Below, piece after piece: positions 25,344-38,125 of a stretch of DNA of 64,000 bases. Source of the stretch: Panorpa germanica. Its lineage: Eukaryota > Arthropoda > Insecta > Mecoptera > Panorpidae. Every line of letters starts with the position of its first letter. Within the stretch, counting starts at the first letter, position 1. Under the pieces are notes generated by a model. That model saw only the letters and a program-made list of their open reading frames with translations. It searched no databases and was not told where the DNA came from. The DNA lies in NCBI GenBank assembly GCA_963678705.1, contig OY783215.1, positions 15,171,740 to 15,235,739 on the forward strand. Reading direction: 5' to 3'. Both the position numbers and the translations under genes were made by a program.

Positions 25344-25980
25344 AACGAACAAAACTTGACTGAACCCAAATGAAGTGATCTGGAAATCGCAATCTACAAT
25401 GAGGGTGACTGCTAGGGAGAGAGGGAAATGGGTGAGGATATAGAAAGACTAGGCAAAGTAAGGGGATAGAGGAAAAACTACCAACCGAATACCCTTTGCA
25501 AATCAAATAAATTATAACAAAAGCCACGAAGCCGTATGCCGTATGCTGTATGTGCATATGCCACAAAAAACAGATCGCAACCGCAAGGCGGCTGAACGTA
25601 AGGTACCATGGAGATGCTAGTATGAACAAAAAATGGGATCAATCTCTGTTCGAAAATCTAGCGGCGGGCTATATTGGCTCCTAGCGAATAAAAACGCTCT
25701 ATTTCTTATGACAGATTTCTGTATACATATACAATATGCTTTATATATAAATACAACGTCATAACTCAAAATTGTAGAAAGTAAACACTAGCGTGATTTT
25801 GAGGTTAAGGTTGCTCTCACACAGAGATTACTTGTAACGCCGACATTCTCAGTGGGGTGTTTCACGCTTAATAATGACATGAAGGTTCTACTTTATTGTT
25901 TATCAATACATCACTGTAACGAAGGTAATGAAATGCCCGCAGCCCATGAATACATCTATCTCAGTGAGGCTAGGTTCACA

Positions 25981-26824
25981 CGACATTGTACTTCACGGTT
26001 TTTACAGTATTCTATTTTAAACGTATAATCAGCGGGATGTTCACACAGTACATTTTTATTTGTTAAAACGTATAGTTGTATTTTTCATACGGCAAAATAA
26101 ATGTACTAAAATGTAAGTAAAGAAATAAAAAAAACACTGTTTGATAAATGTATTACTAAAGTTTTATTAATTTCATTAAAATAGGTACACATGTACTTAT
26201 TTGATCAAAATATGTACTCCATTTAAAAGTCGTTATATGAGTAATGAACTAACTATATCTGAGTAGTTTGAATAGGACGAATCAATAGAGTTTGGACTTG
26301 AAGCGAAAGGTGTTGTTATTAGATTTGTATTGCTAGAACTATCAGTAGCGGAATTATTGTTGATTTGGAATTCTTTAATAAAATATTGTCTGTGACGCTG
26401 CTTCAGTTGCAATGCGATTTTTATATAATTCCATAGTTTTATCTCACAAAATGGGCTTTTGTTCCACCAAAAAAATCAATAAATCATTATCTATAAAAGA
26501 TTCGTCGAACATTTTCTGGTAATAAACTTGAAACACATGCAAATGATACTTTAGCACTGAACACACTTGTTCGGTTACTATTCGATAAAAGTAACGCCGC
26601 GTGACAACTACCGTATAACACTATGCGCCACAAACAAAGCCGGATTCGTTAAAGTTCATTCGATTTGCTTGACAAGTCCGGTGAGTATTCGATAACGTTT
26701 TTAGTTGTGTACGTTTTTTTGCAATACGAACGGCGTGTGATTGGTCTATATAAGAGTTAGAACCTAAAGAAGAGTTAGAACGTGATAAGAGTTATACTGT
26801 AAAAACGTGTAGTACAATGCCGTC
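25981..26824. mobile_element. ~845-bp element with 30-bp terminal inverted repeats
   Basis: The left end reads CGACATTGTACTTCACGG then TTTTTACAGTAT. The reverse complement of the right end reads CGGCATTGTACTACACG then TTTTTACAGTAT: about 27 of 30 positions with one gap. A subterminal TTCACACAGTACATTTTT near 26039 echoes the terminal sequence (TTCACACGACATTGTACTT with its left flank). No transposase frame survives. A target duplication is not obvious, so the exact outer boundary is uncertain. Confidence 0.65.
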
Positions 26825-27431
26825 ATTACGTGTTATGCGAAATAATTCCAATACATTTTACTGAAAAAAGACGAAAGTCGCAAGTAATGTGTTCCACCAT
26901 GGTTGAAACTCATTACACGCACCGTATCAAACGATTTCCGTCTTCAAAACCAATAGCGTGTGGTTAGAGATATGCGTGCACATGTCAGTACCGCAAGCAT
27001 CGAATTCATCGTGTCAAATAATTTGTTTTTACTATTGCTATGTATAACCACTTATTTGCAGCGGACTGAAGGTATTTCATCGTTTGACCAACTTTTGGAA
27101 ATTTGTCCGTATACACAAATAAGCATAAAGTCTTCTCGTCAGTGTAAAGTCAGAATATCATTGTTGAATACACTATTATCTATGAACTATTGCATTACAT
27201 TTTTAATTAATTTGTTTTCTACAAACCATGCTTGTATATCAACTCAGCATATGATGGAACCTGCAAAGTTGTCTGCCAGAGGCTCTGCTAGTGAAAGAAC
27301 TCACTTGCATGAGTAGCCTAGTCTAACAAACAATCAACATCTTCATTCTCGTCACATAGAATATGTTTTTCTTCTCCCCTTTCTGCAACTAACTTCGCAT
27401 GCGTTCGACAAAGCATGTCTGCATCCTCGAC
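26825..27431. other. No supported gene
   Basis: The 118-codon frame at 26960-27316 has a hydrophobic patch but no recognised domain, promoter or splice context. GACGAAAGTCGCAAG and GTTCCAC near 26870 have weak relatives near 60442 and 28378, suggesting one more worn repeat family. Confidence 0.3.
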
Positions 27432-27458
27432 CACGTCCGTGTCCGTGTCCACGTCCGT
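27432..27458 (+). repeat. GTCCGT/GTCCAC hexamer microsatellite
   Basis: About four units of CACGTCCGTGTCCGTGTCCA. Confidence 0.85.
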
Positions 27459-27879
27459 TACTGATTGACAATCATCCGTAAACTCTTATTCTTTTGTTCA
27501 ATTTCAATAATGTCCCAATATCCATTAAACCATTTGTCAAAATCGTTTGAACCGCTATAATCGGCACCATCGTGGTGGGTTCACAACGGTCTCAAACCAT
27601 TAGGACTTTAAGCTTCACAAGCGCACAAGCACAAAACACCATTACATCCCTTCAACTTTATATGATGTACATGTGCCGGATGTATTCTGGAGGAAATGAT
27701 TGTACAGTGACGTCGCATAAAGGGATGATAAAATGGGGCGTTTGTTTTTGTTACCTTGAATTTATTCTTTGAACATGTTTATAGGTGTAATACTGTTATA
27801 ACACCTGAACAGTCAAGTACATCTATTTGCAGTGATTTATTATATTTATAAAATCGATGTCAAATCATGGTAATAGGTA

Positions 27880-27959
27880 GGGGGTAGGGTTAAGGCAGTA
27901 AGAAGGATGATTTAAAATCCATGGAATTTATGTGACGTAATTTATAGATGACCCCTTAA
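27880..27959 (-). mobile_element. End of MITE family with GGTCATCCATAAATT terminus, copy 2
   Basis: On the minus strand it begins TTAA then GGGGTCATCTATAAATTACG and TCACATAAATT. It is the best match to 1448-1560 and also starts with TTAA. The second end is not recognised. Confidence 0.6.
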
Positions 27960-30634
27960 CCAGAAAGAGAAAATTAGGTTCAAATGTATATGACAAGTCG
28001 AAACGTAAAAAATACAACATTGAAACAGACTACATGCAACTGTCAACTATGGACGTCTACCATCAACAGTGTTTATTGAAGTTGTTTCGTATTAGTACAC
28101 ATTATCATGAGAGCCGTACGTGTTGTACCGCATCTTACATATCTCAGCTAATCGCAAATGGGATATGTAAGACATCGTACAAAACGTCTTCTGTTTATGA
28201 TTGTTGCGAGAACGACATTATAGACAGAGGACAAAAGAGAAGGATAATCGAACATATATGTAAATATGTACTTTTATCTACTTCGACATAGTAGTCTAGT
28301 AAAAAACATTAATGGAGAAGTTTGAACTCATGAAAAAGGAGTGTAATGTAAAACTGACAACAATCACCCATATTCGGTGGTCGGACGTAGTCTGTTCCAG
28401 TTTGAGAGACACCTTGAAAGATGTCGCCTTTTTCAGAACGGTGTTTTGGAGTTGTTTCTCGTTTTCACTTTCTCGAACACACTTTTCATGAGAGAACACT
28501 TCTAATTTAATATTTCTTAAGTGGTGTACTACCGTATTCAAAGTTATAAAAGTGCATATTATATATCAGTATCTTTTTCCACCTTGAACGATCCGTTGCC
28601 TAGTGAGTTAATCCGCAAGTAATCGTGAAATCAATGCACACTACTGAAAAAGCCGACGGTCGGACGTATTAATATAATTCTATTGTGGAATTAACACATC
28701 CGCATGGCTTAAATAACATGGCGGAGTTAAGATCAAAATTTAAAAAATATTCCATATAATGGGATAATATTGACAAATAAAATGTTATTAAAATTAAGTG
28801 AAATAATATATTGGGCTGGTACGAGTAATAACCGAAATCAAAAAATATAGATAAGGTAGAGAGAATTCAATTAGGTTAGGAATTCGGTCATTGGAATAAA
28901 CTGTAAAAAACCGATAAAAATGTGACAGCTATTACCGCCCTTTTTATACAAACGTCTCGCATGAAAGAAAGCCTCATGTTGTAAATGTAGTATTATGTAG
29001 CAGCGGAAAAATTAATTTGATAATTTCTTCATGTTAAATTATTGTATTGTATTGTTATCAATGCATGCAAAAATATTGGAGGAACTTGTGGATTCAGCTT
29101 TTGCGAGGCACATATAAATACTAATATACATATTATCATTTCAGTTAAACAGGAAATTATTTGCCTTTGATTACTATGAACTTAATTTAATTATATTTGT
29201 TGTAATTATAACTTAGTGCGGCATAAACCAATAGTTGTTGAGTTGTTGATGAGAAAATCATAAATGCAATATTTATTTACCAAAACAGATTAAATTATTC
29301 AGAAGACTGCTCTCAAGAAACAATGAAATTTGTTAATTTGTGGAGTAACTCTATTCAATTTCAATAAATTTTGCCACGCTTTTAATTTATCCATTTTTTT
29401 TTTTCAAATTAGCAAAAACGTTTTCTTAGCGAAAAGTTTTCTTGGAAAATAATTCACTCGAATGAACCGTTCATTTTCCTTTCATTGCATGTTCACACGC
29501 CACAGACGAAAATGGACATACTTTCGGCATTATACTCTACTGTATCACCAAGCGATGTTGTGCGTATTAGAATTCGCTACACTACTGAACACGAGATTAA
29601 AAGGCTGAGCCCTAACGTGCAGAACGCGAGTGAACGATGTCGAATGAACGTATCCAACATCGCTGGATCGATTCACTAATGAATTCATTCGGCACTTTTG
29701 ATTCATTTTGTGTTGAGACGATCATTTCGAATGAAAGGCAGAAATGAATAAAAAGTGAACCATCTGATATCAGTTTTACTGTACTACAGATTGCCGTTTT
29801 CAATTTTGGACGTTCTAGAAATATTCCAGCTTCCATTTTAAATTTTATCTTTTACTAACTAATTAAATATCAATGTATGCACCATACACTAACTCGGCTG
29901 TTATGATATTTTATTAGTTTAATATTTTTCCACCAGATGTCACTGACTCAATTGGTCAGTTCCTAATTGCGAGAGCAAATTTCGTTCTATTCGTTGCAAT
30001 AAAGGTCAACTTCATTCTAATTCTACAGTAAATAACAGAGGATGCTATAGAGATGTGGGAATTAATATGATGAATAAAAGTAAGAACGACAGTCACCAGT
30101 AAATATTAAAACTATTCCTCTTTTAAACTCAGTCTATCTCACTCTTGCGTATAATCGTGAACTACGCTTCTAGCTCACTTTGTGATTACTCGTCGGTTAT
30201 CACAGACTATTCCTCTCGTTATTAATTTTGACATGAGAGAAGCACTGAAGGTGAACGTATGTGTATTCTAACACCATATGATTAGATTTGACACATCAAC
30301 ACGCGGTGATGTATATTAATTTTAAATAATATTTTCATGATAGATTATCTAAAAATGTTCAATATGTGAAATGAAATAAAATATCAAAATTTTCACATAA
30401 ATAAACACAATCTAAATTCATGTCCACACAACGAAGTCTGTGAAAAACTAGGGGAAATTGGAAATGGAAAATGGTGGCAAACAATTCTCTCTTAATTTAA
30501 TTCATTTGAAGAGCTCGGTTCGAAGGATGTTAATTATTTTTCAATTTAATTTTTTTTTTTCAATATAAAAATACGTATTGTTTGTAATTTATTTAGGTTT
30601 TGAGTGGAATACTAAAAAGAGGATATCGCCCCAT
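27960..30634. other. No supported gene
   Basis: The frame 28034-28291 (85 codons) contains several cysteines, but their spacing fits no family I know and there is no signal peptide. 29455-29740 has several GAATGAA/TTCATTC words, probably a decayed element. The rest is AT-rich and unpaired. Confidence 0.3.
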
Positions 30635-30661
30635 CGCCGTGCCGTGCCGCGCCGCGCCGCG
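30635..30661. repeat. GCCGT/GCCGC pentamer array
   Basis: CGCCGTGCCGTGCCGCGCCG followed by CGCCGCG; CpG-rich microsatellite. Confidence 0.85.
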
Positions 30662-31529
30662 TATTTCAAATCGGGGAAAACAATACTGTAATTTGAAGTG
30701 GTGCTCTGCAACAGCAGCTCCTTTTTGTGATAATGATTTAATAAAGTTTGTATTTCTAAATAAATATTGGAGTTCGAGTTATGTTTTGTTGTAATTAATT
30801 ATGGACAAAAGCTTATAAAGTTTATAAAGAGTTTTTTTATAAAGTATATTAAAATATTTTTTACTAATTCAAATAATCTTAAGGCTCCGTCCACTGTGAT
30901 TCAAACCAATATTCAATACTATTTTTTTCACGCTTATTTCATCACGGAGAATTGGAATTTAAGGATTATTCTTGGAATATGTGGTAAGGTGAAGTTTCAT
31001 TTCTATCGGAATAACATTTTTACTTAGTAGTATATTGTTTTCAATGTAAAACCGTTAGGAAAACGCCAATAAGGTGTAGATGTTTTTAAAATGTTACGCA
31101 GATGAATTTATATGAATGTTTTTTCACAACATCATAACTTTTGTTGAAAGAAGTTAGAAATGCACAAAGTTATAAAGTTTCGGAGCATTAATTTTAAAAT
31201 GTTTAAAGATTGTTTTTTGTTTTATATATTATTTATGAGTTATTAAAGTGTCCACAAATTAAGAAAAGTAATAAACATATTTCATACTGTTGCTTTTTTT
31301 AAAATAATTTTAATTATTGTCTATAAGTTGTTTTTGTAAAAAATAATAAAATTATAGTAAATATCTTGAAATTGGTGCACTTATGCTCATAAGTAATTTT
31401 ATAAGTAATTTAATAGCCAATGACCTCTTCTACAACTCCTTAAAGGCATCGTGGGGTATTAATATACTCGTAAATATTTTATTCAAATGACCTTTATTTT
31501 AATTTTTGCATCAACTTTCGAAAGTTATT

Positions 31530-31772
31530 AGCACTTAAATCAATACATACATTTTTAAACATTTGCAATATATAATTTACAACTTATAGACACGAGTATG
31601 GGAGTATTTAAAATAAAGAGATTAAATTTGTTTTATTTATAAAGTTAATAATATTTTTCAGACTTTCCCTGCTTTCAAATATCTACCTGTATTTCTGAGG
31701 CATGTTACAGCCTGTCTGTGTAATGAGTACCTTGAGCAACGAAGAATAATATGCTTTACCGTTAGTGGGCTG
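31530..31772. repeat. Dispersed repeat without mitochondrial insert
   Basis: Same repeat as 15475-15925. Only about 10 bp (TATGGGAGTA) separates GACACGAG from TTTAAAATAAA here, so this copy approximates the pre-insertion state of the copy that carries cox1 DNA. Confidence 0.75.
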
Positions 31773-33599
31773 TACGATTTATTTTAAATAGTATGTTTGA
31801 GTGAATTTCATACATTATTTTAAAAAAACATATAACATTTTATGAGTAAGTGCTGCCACATGAAAATAAACGGCACGTTTTAATCAACATGTGATTTTTT
31901 AAGGTATGTGCTAACAGTTACCTTTGTTAGCATTGATAGCATTATGCATATTGATATAACATAGGGTTGTTTAACTTTTAAACAAGAGAACCCAAGATAT
32001 TCACGTGAATCGACCTTTTTTAAGTTTTTATTTAAGTTGCTCCTAGTGCTCAAATTGTTTAAATGATCGAACATTGTGAGATTATTAGACTTAAAAACAA
32101 ATGCTCCGTTTACGAGCATTTTTATGTTGGCAAGATTGTGAACGCTCCAGTTATCTCCAGCACGCGCTCTTGGTACTCGCGATACTTAGCAGACTGCCAC
32201 GGTTTCACAATCTTTGCACATTGTTCCATTTGCAATTTCTCCTTGAGTTAACATCTTCGCTCTACTAAGAGTATATACTTTGTATCATATTTTTCTCATA
32301 TTCTAAAAACCAATTTCCCGAGCTTAAAACAAATCATTTTCCTTCAAACATTTTCCTTCATTTTACAGTGTGTTATAATATAAAGCTCATAAAATATTCA
32401 ATGTAAAACTTTTTGTTTTCTTTTTTCTTTATTTACCATAGAATACAAATTGAAAAGTGGTTATTTATTCGAGTATTTCGACGCTTTATTAGTGAGAGTG
32501 TACTCGTACTTTTATAGCGCGTTCTTATAAAACTCGCTTTAAATGTTAAGAGGCCATCAACAGTTTTGAAGTGGCGCGAAGACTGCAGCTCTGGGAAACA
32601 CCCCCCCACCCTGTTTTCCTGTTTTCCTCTCGCTACGAGCAGCATCCCAGCTAAACCAAACGACGAAGAGGATGTTACGTCTGATCCTTTATCCTTGCCG
32701 TGGTCCTCTGCAGGATTCAAATGTTTTATAAAAACAACAATAAATATTTAACAGATTTTGCATATGTTGTACTCAAAAAATAACGTTTTGTTTTGTACGT
32801 AAAAATAAGTATTAAATTAGATTACAAAATTTGTACACTCTGAGTAACAAACATTTTGTGAATTTCTGAAAAACAATATTTTAATCTTTATTGATAAAAA
32901 TGTATGGATTTTGGTTTTGGGATACAGGTGGAGCACCCAGGGCACTTTTTGTATGTTCGAACACAGTACTATTTTCATGTGTGTATAGCTAATACATATT
33001 ATGTTCTAATTAAAGTACCGGCCTAACCGGTGCTACTAAATTTGTTGAACTTTTAAGATCCAAAAAAGTGATGTAACGAATATTCACATCTTTTTTAATA
33101 TTCGCATTCGCAATAGATTTTGCGAATTTTTAGGAATGTATTTGGCAACGAAAAGTGCAATAATGCAACTGATTCGGTTTACAATATTTTTAATTTAGTT
33201 TCTACTTGAACTTGCAATATACAATAACCAAAATAAACTTTCAACTTTTAAAACACACAATCGAACTAAGTAAATTACCAAATTTTTAATTACATTAAAC
33301 TACTATAAATGATATCTTTACTGAGAACACAAATGATAGGATTTATATTATATTACTAAGTAAAGCATTTAGTAAGTAAATTGGAGTAAAGGAATATTAA
33401 ACTTTAGGAATAAACTTTTGATGCCATATGACAAGATTTGGCGCCATATTTAAACAGCAGAAATTCGCATTTGGATTCGCGAATGTTGGAGTTGAAAATT
33501 TGTTGAAATGTATGAAATTCGTTGCATCCCTTATCCAAACCAATGCGACATTAATATGCAATCTTCTAAATTCTATGAGATGTCAGGGTATTTTTAATA
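31773..33599. other. No supported gene; short inverted repeats
   Basis: AAGATTGTGAA (32132-32142) and TTCACAATCTT (32204-32214) are perfect inverted arms. The minus strand between and beyond them has a 41-codon Lys/Glu-rich frame with no match I know. 32560-32720 is a non-AT-rich patch open on both strands, so neither frame is convincing. Confidence 0.3.
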
Positions 33600-33799
33600 G
33601 GAACAATCCATAAATTACGTCATACGCAATGAGTGAGAGGGGATCAAGTAGTTGTGACTAGGAAGGAAGGGGCAGAGGCGTTCTAATGTCACATGCAGTA
33701 TAAGATATATAAAAATGGGACAAGGGAGAAGGAAAGTGGTCAGAAGTATTGTGACGTCATATGCAGTATAAAATATGTGACGTTATTTATGGATGGTCC
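33600..33799. mobile_element. Complete ~200-bp MITE, GGTCATCCATAAATT family, copy 3
   Basis: The left end reads GGAACAATCCATAAATTACG TCA. The reverse complement of the right end reads GGACCATCCATAAATAACG TCA. TIRs are about 22 bp with few mismatches. Internal direct repeats (CATGCAGTATAAGATAT and CATATGCAGTATAAAATAT) each follow a GTCA. No TTAA flanks here, unlike copies 1 and 2, so the target preference is unsettled. Confidence 0.75.
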
Positions 33800-33939
33800 G
33801 TTATATTTAAAAGATTTCAATGGCCTTCGGTAAAAGTATAAGGTCGTTATAACATTGCATCCTACTAAAAGCGTAGACTACTTTTGTGCAAAGTATACTC
33901 AAGTTTTTTTCATATTAGTATATCTCATCTTCTTTAATA

Positions 33940-34350
33940 TTGTTCATTGTGGTACTACACCACTGCCTAATAAGTTTATGATTATGCTCAGTAAGCAATT
34001 TACTGAAGTGTTCTATTTTGTGACGTTTCTATCACTATTGCACTTGCATCAACTTTATCTTCGGTTATAGTGATTTCTAAATTTGTAGCCGATGAAATAG
34101 ATATTTCATATGAAGGACTATGAGAAACTGAACTGTAAATGAACTCTTTCATGAAAAAAAAACATACGCATTTTCAATATGATGTCAAAGCGTCTTCAAA
34201 ATGCTTACTGGGGTGCATACACATAACCAATTAAACTTGATAATAACCAAACCAAATTCAACCAACCAAGAATATATAATTCTGACTCGTAGAGCAAATT
34301 CGAAGACAAGGCATAAAGCACCAATACTCTTGCCCACTGTGTCTTCTAAT
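33940..34350 (-). mobile_element. tRNA-derived SINE, copy E, split
   Basis: 33950-33990 (CTACACCACTGCCTAATAAG then TTTATGATTATG) and 34220-34350 (AATAACCAAACC, then CTCTTGCCCACTGTGTCTTC) match consecutive parts of the copy at 62101-62341. About 200 bp of unrelated sequence lies between them, so this copy was interrupted by an insertion or rearranged. Confidence 0.6.
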
Positions 34351-34466
34351 CCAATTTATAAAACAACAAAATATTAAATTATTGAATTGAAATATAAAAG
34401 AATTGTCAAAGTTGATTTATTTGTACCACACAAGAAGTTTTTAACAACAAATTTTATAGTGTAGAT

Positions 34467-34668
34467 GTTTTTAACACATTCGAATTTAAATGCATGAGTT
34501 TTTTACAACTTTTTACGTTACGTTGCAACAAAGCTACGATCTACTTACTATACGAAGCAATATGAAACGAACATAAATCTGTGAGAGCGTCAAATTCAAA
34601 TTCTGTACGTGTACTTTAAAACCATAAACAACCACAACAACTCTGCTTTATTTTCTGTGATACATTCG
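34467..34668 (+). repeat. Near-identical direct repeat, copy 1
   Basis: 202 bp matching 37287-37492 at roughly 93-95% by eye. Shared runs include CGAACATAAATCTGTGAGAG and TTATTTTCTGTGATACATTC. High identity implies recent duplication or transposition. No terminal inverted repeats or coding signal seen. Confidence 0.85.
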
Positions 34669-34857
34669 CTGATACGTTACTTTAATTGTTTCATATTCAA
34701 GTTTTTATATAAAAATGTAACTGATTTTAAAATATTTTTTTGTTAGCAATCCTTCTCTCCTCCTTCTTTCTACTTTCACCTACAGATAAACACAGTTAAC
34801 ACGTACAAATGTTCCCGCATCAAATATTTGTTGATAAATGGCTTTGTTTAACTGTAA

Positions 34858-34873
34858 CACACACACACATGTG
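34858..34873. repeat. Short CA microsatellite
   Basis: About seven CA units. Confidence 0.8.
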
Positions 34874-35169
34874 CTTATAAATACATATGCAACACACATA
34901 CCCGTTGCTGTAACTAGCGCAAACAATTCACCCTGTATAAATAATTGCGTGCATGGTTCATAATTCTCATCGCAGAGCTCAAAATGAACGAATCATTAGA
35001 CCTGTTTTAAAATTAAACAGATTTACTACGACGGTTAAACGACGGTTTCGTTATTATCAAATTAAAACAATTTTGTTTATATGATAAAGTGCTAAATATT
35101 AATGTTCGAAACAATGGCTGCATGTGCGACGTATAGAGCTAATGGTGGTGCACTTCTAGAAATATAGAA

Positions 35170-35712
35170 ATCCTACAACAAAATAAACTGCTCAAACAAA
35201 TCCACGATATGTTTCAAACTGGCTTATACAGCAAGATCTTTGCATGCCTTACATCAATCAGAATCGGCAAGATATATCTACGAAGATTACGGAATCATCC
35301 AAATTATTCAGCTGTACAAATCTACCACCACAAACCAATAAGACGGCTTCAACTACGGATACATTCTACACTAAAAAAAATCACGATAACCCATTAATAC
35401 AATATCTTGGACAATACACACACGATAGCCTACTCTTCAACATCAAATACAGATTACCAAAGGACACAATCCTCTAGGTCCATAAGTAAAGTTCCATCAT
35501 AGCAAAGTAGGGTTTTTTTAACCATGTTTCCCTACACAAATACACAAGACAAAATATAATACAAGACATCAACTTAGAACATTGACAAGAATTCGAAAAT
35601 TGACAGTTTAGGCGCAGGCCAGGACATACCATACATTACAATAAGACATGTTGTAATTAATATTAATTATATTTGACTAATAAATATCCTTGAATTTGAA
35701 GAAGAAAAAAAA
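35170..35712 (+). mobile_element. Non-LTR retrotransposon 3' end, copy 1
   Basis: The frame ending at 35477 closes with LGQYTHDSLLF and YRLPKDTIL, then stop. The 3' UTR follows with AATAAATATCCTTGAATTTG and a short A-tail (35704-35712). Copies at 38034 and 56171 encode LGQYTHD and (Y)(R/K)LPK in the same places, so a coding C-terminus is repeated in the genome. The upstream frame is broken by a shift near 35350. The A-tail and 5' truncation point to a LINE; I cannot name the clade. Confidence 0.7.
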
Positions 35713-36833
35713 ATTTGGAACTGTGCAACTCTGAATCATAATATAAATACGGACACAAGAAATACATAGAGTACATGTTGAAATACATGTTGTAAGAAAT
35801 ACACAGTGGTGTAATATTAAATCCTACCTCTCATGATAAATTGTGTAAGTGCGACTACACCTTATTGAAAGAGTAATAAGGAAATGGTTGGAGTGTGACA
35901 GAGCCCTTACGTAGAATATTAATAACTTTATTTATTTAAACATTTTAGCGAACAGAACAAACGGATAATAGCTGTGTGGGCGTGAACACATGCTTCTCAA
36001 TAAATAGTAGATACTTCTCGTAATTTCGAAAGGTCATGACGTTGTAAAGTTAATATTTATTCTATTATCCTCATTCATTCACCTTTAACCTTTATTTTAT
36101 AAATGAATATTTGATGGTTCATGAGGCGAACAATGTCAAGCGATGCCCACGTGAAATCAGTGCTGCAGGATTGTTAAAATCAGTTTACACAGTAGCGGAT
36201 TAAGTAAGTTGCGAGTTAGTGGCGTTATGAATTTATGGGCCCCCCAGTAATCAACTGGGACACGTATAAATACTTTGCGACTGCTTGTGTATAAATCCGT
36301 AGCTGAACCATCTATAAAAATCGTTGCTTATAAAATAATATTACATTTGAAAGCATTAAGAAATCAAAGCACGTTTCCAAAAACCGTTAAAAAGGGTTAA
36401 ACTTTTAAAAAGTTCAGCTTGTAAAGGGCTGATAAACTTATTCGGGACTTAGCTTTCGTATTAAAGTGAAGTTCTTGTTGTAATCGTTGGCGGAACAAGA
36501 CTTGTCACTTATAGTGATGTCGTAAAGCTTATTTTAAAAGCTTTAAACGATGCAGTCCTCGAATACTGCATGGTGGTTCCATTAGAGCAGCCATTGCGGC
36601 GGGTGCGGGTAGAAGGGAGAGAGGGCAACCCGTACAAGTTATTATCTGTGTGATTTCACGTGTGTGGTGCCACACTAACTGGGTCTGGGTGATTAACTTC
36701 GCTGCAATCATATAACTTATTAGTAATTATCTCTAATGTAAGAGTATGCTACTGCAAATTTACTCTGCGGTTGCTTTTGTAGTAGTAACAGTTTTAAGAT
36801 GCTCGTGCAACAGCATAAGTCGGTGTAGCTCAA
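35713..36833. other. No gene recognised
   Basis: CAGTAGCGGATTAAG (36192) and GGGCCCCCCAG (36238) resemble words near hAT-type element ends, and GGGCCCCGG recurs at 54182, but no element can be bounded. 35840 has a GATAAATT-GTGTAAGTGC motif related to the first MITE family. Confidence 0.3.
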
Positions 36834-36905
36834 ATTACGAGGGCTCGGCGGCAACTCATGCCTAAAACAAGTTCTGAAGTATAAATATACGTGTGACACA
36901 ATGAA
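36834..36905 (+). mobile_element. Single end of the 17.0-kb MITE family
   Basis: ATTACGAGGGCTCGGCGGCA then ACTCATGCCTAAAACAAGTT matches the terminal sequence at 17008. The opposite end is not found nearby, so this is a truncated copy. Confidence 0.6.
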
Positions 36906-37104
36906 AATTCTCTAACTTTCAGCCTGATATCTTTATAATATTTATAAGAATTAATAAAATTAAATTCACTATCTTATCTTAGATTTTATGTGGCTCTTAT
37001 GACTTCTTTTAACCATGAACTTGGTAATTTGAACTATTTCATGGTATTTTATGTGCAAGGACATTTCATAGTCAACACTTTTCCCTATATACAAGGGTAT
37101 ATTG

Positions 37105-37160
37105 ATAGTTCAGTGATTTTTTTTTGAAGAAACGCTTTAATTATTATCAGGCTGTCTTTT
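37105..37160 (-). mobile_element. Mariner 3' terminal fragment
   Basis: TTCAGTGA, a T run, ACGCTTTAATTATTATCAG and GCTGTCT match in order the 3' end of the decayed mariner at 54345-54625 (TTCAGTGACTTTTTTT then AGCGCTTTATTTATCAG). Only the end is present. Confidence 0.5.
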
Positions 37161-37286
37161 TTTTCTATACGAAATATGCAATTTTTAATAAGATGCATAG
37201 AACAGTTTTCGAGCCACCATACGAATCGCATAAACATATAAACAAACAAACAAATAAACTTTCAGTTGGAACATTATAATATAGGA

Positions 37287-37492
37287 GTTTTTAACACATT
37301 CGAATTTAAATACATGAGTTTTTTACAACTTTTTACGTTTCGCTGCAACAAAGCTACGATCTACATACTATACGAAGCAATATGAAACGAACATAAATCT
37401 GTGAGAGCGTCAAATTCAAATTCTGTACTTGTACTTTAAAATCATAAACAACAACAACAAATTTCTCTGCTTTATTTTCTGTGATACATTCG
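37287..37492 (+). repeat. Near-identical direct repeat, copy 2
   Basis: Partner of 34467-34668, 2.8 kb downstream. It runs into a less AT-rich segment (37500-37690) that supports a 110-codon minus-strand frame crossing the repeat. That frame has no recognised domain and is probably chance. Confidence 0.85.
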
Positions 37493-38033
37493 TGAAAATA
37501 ATAAAAAATGGACGCGAGTGCCATATAAATAACATTTTCACTCTTTGAAATAACGGTTGTATAGGAGTTTTGTCTGGATTCGAGCAACAGCGCCATCGGT
37601 GCACGGTGGGAATCCCGGAAAACTATGTGTCGAAATAATTTGACCGCGTCATGCTCCTCTTCACCCAACACCCCCTCCGTTTCCATGCGAGGTGGAGCCT
37701 GTCATGTAATTGTTGTTAATTGTTCTAAAACAACAATACTTTAAAATAATACTTTAATTATAATTAACAATAATGACACAATTTTAATATATTCATAAAT
37801 AATTAATTTATATTTAATTACAAATTAAAATAAATACGTATTCAAATTCAAACGCACGAGCGTTACGTTCGTTGTTTTTGATACAATTTTGTTTGGTTTT
37901 TCGAATTCAAAATATATACTATACACGGTATATATACAGTACGTAGTTATGCATATACGAGTATAAATACTTTTTGTATTAAATTAACTATTAACAATCT
38001 GAAAAATTTTACGGGAATTTAAAAACTTATGAC

Positions 38034-38125
38034 AATTCTCTAATACAACATCTGGGACAATACACGCACGACAACCTACCATTCAAAATTAAGTACAAAC
38101 TACCTAAGTACATTATTTTATATAC
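38034..38125 (+). mobile_element. Non-LTR retrotransposon C-terminus, copy 2
   Basis: Encodes NSLIQHLGQYTHDNLPF then KIKYKLPK, aligned with the C-terminus of the 35.2-kb and 56.2-kb copies. The similarity breaks off before the stop position. Confidence 0.65.

Noticed and set aside
25252..25629. 125-codon minus-strand frame with hydrophobic stretches
   Set aside because: It runs through the AACGT/AAAGT pentamer array and C/T-rich low-complexity DNA; the residue composition follows the repeat and no domain is visible.
26960..27316. 118-codon + strand frame with a hydrophobic segment
   Set aside because: The hydrophobic part is internal and irregular, and there is no supporting promoter, splice site or recognised motif.
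28034..28291. Cysteine-containing 85-codon frame, considered as an insulin-like or other cysteine-rich peptide
   Set aside because: Cysteine spacing (including two CC pairs) does not fit insulin A/B chains or other families I know, and there is no signal peptide.
31870..31910. Second recursive splice site candidate (T run, AAG, GTATGTG)
   Set aside because: The acceptor is AAG instead of CAG/TAG and the pyrimidine tract is only six T; too weak compared with the site at 20248.
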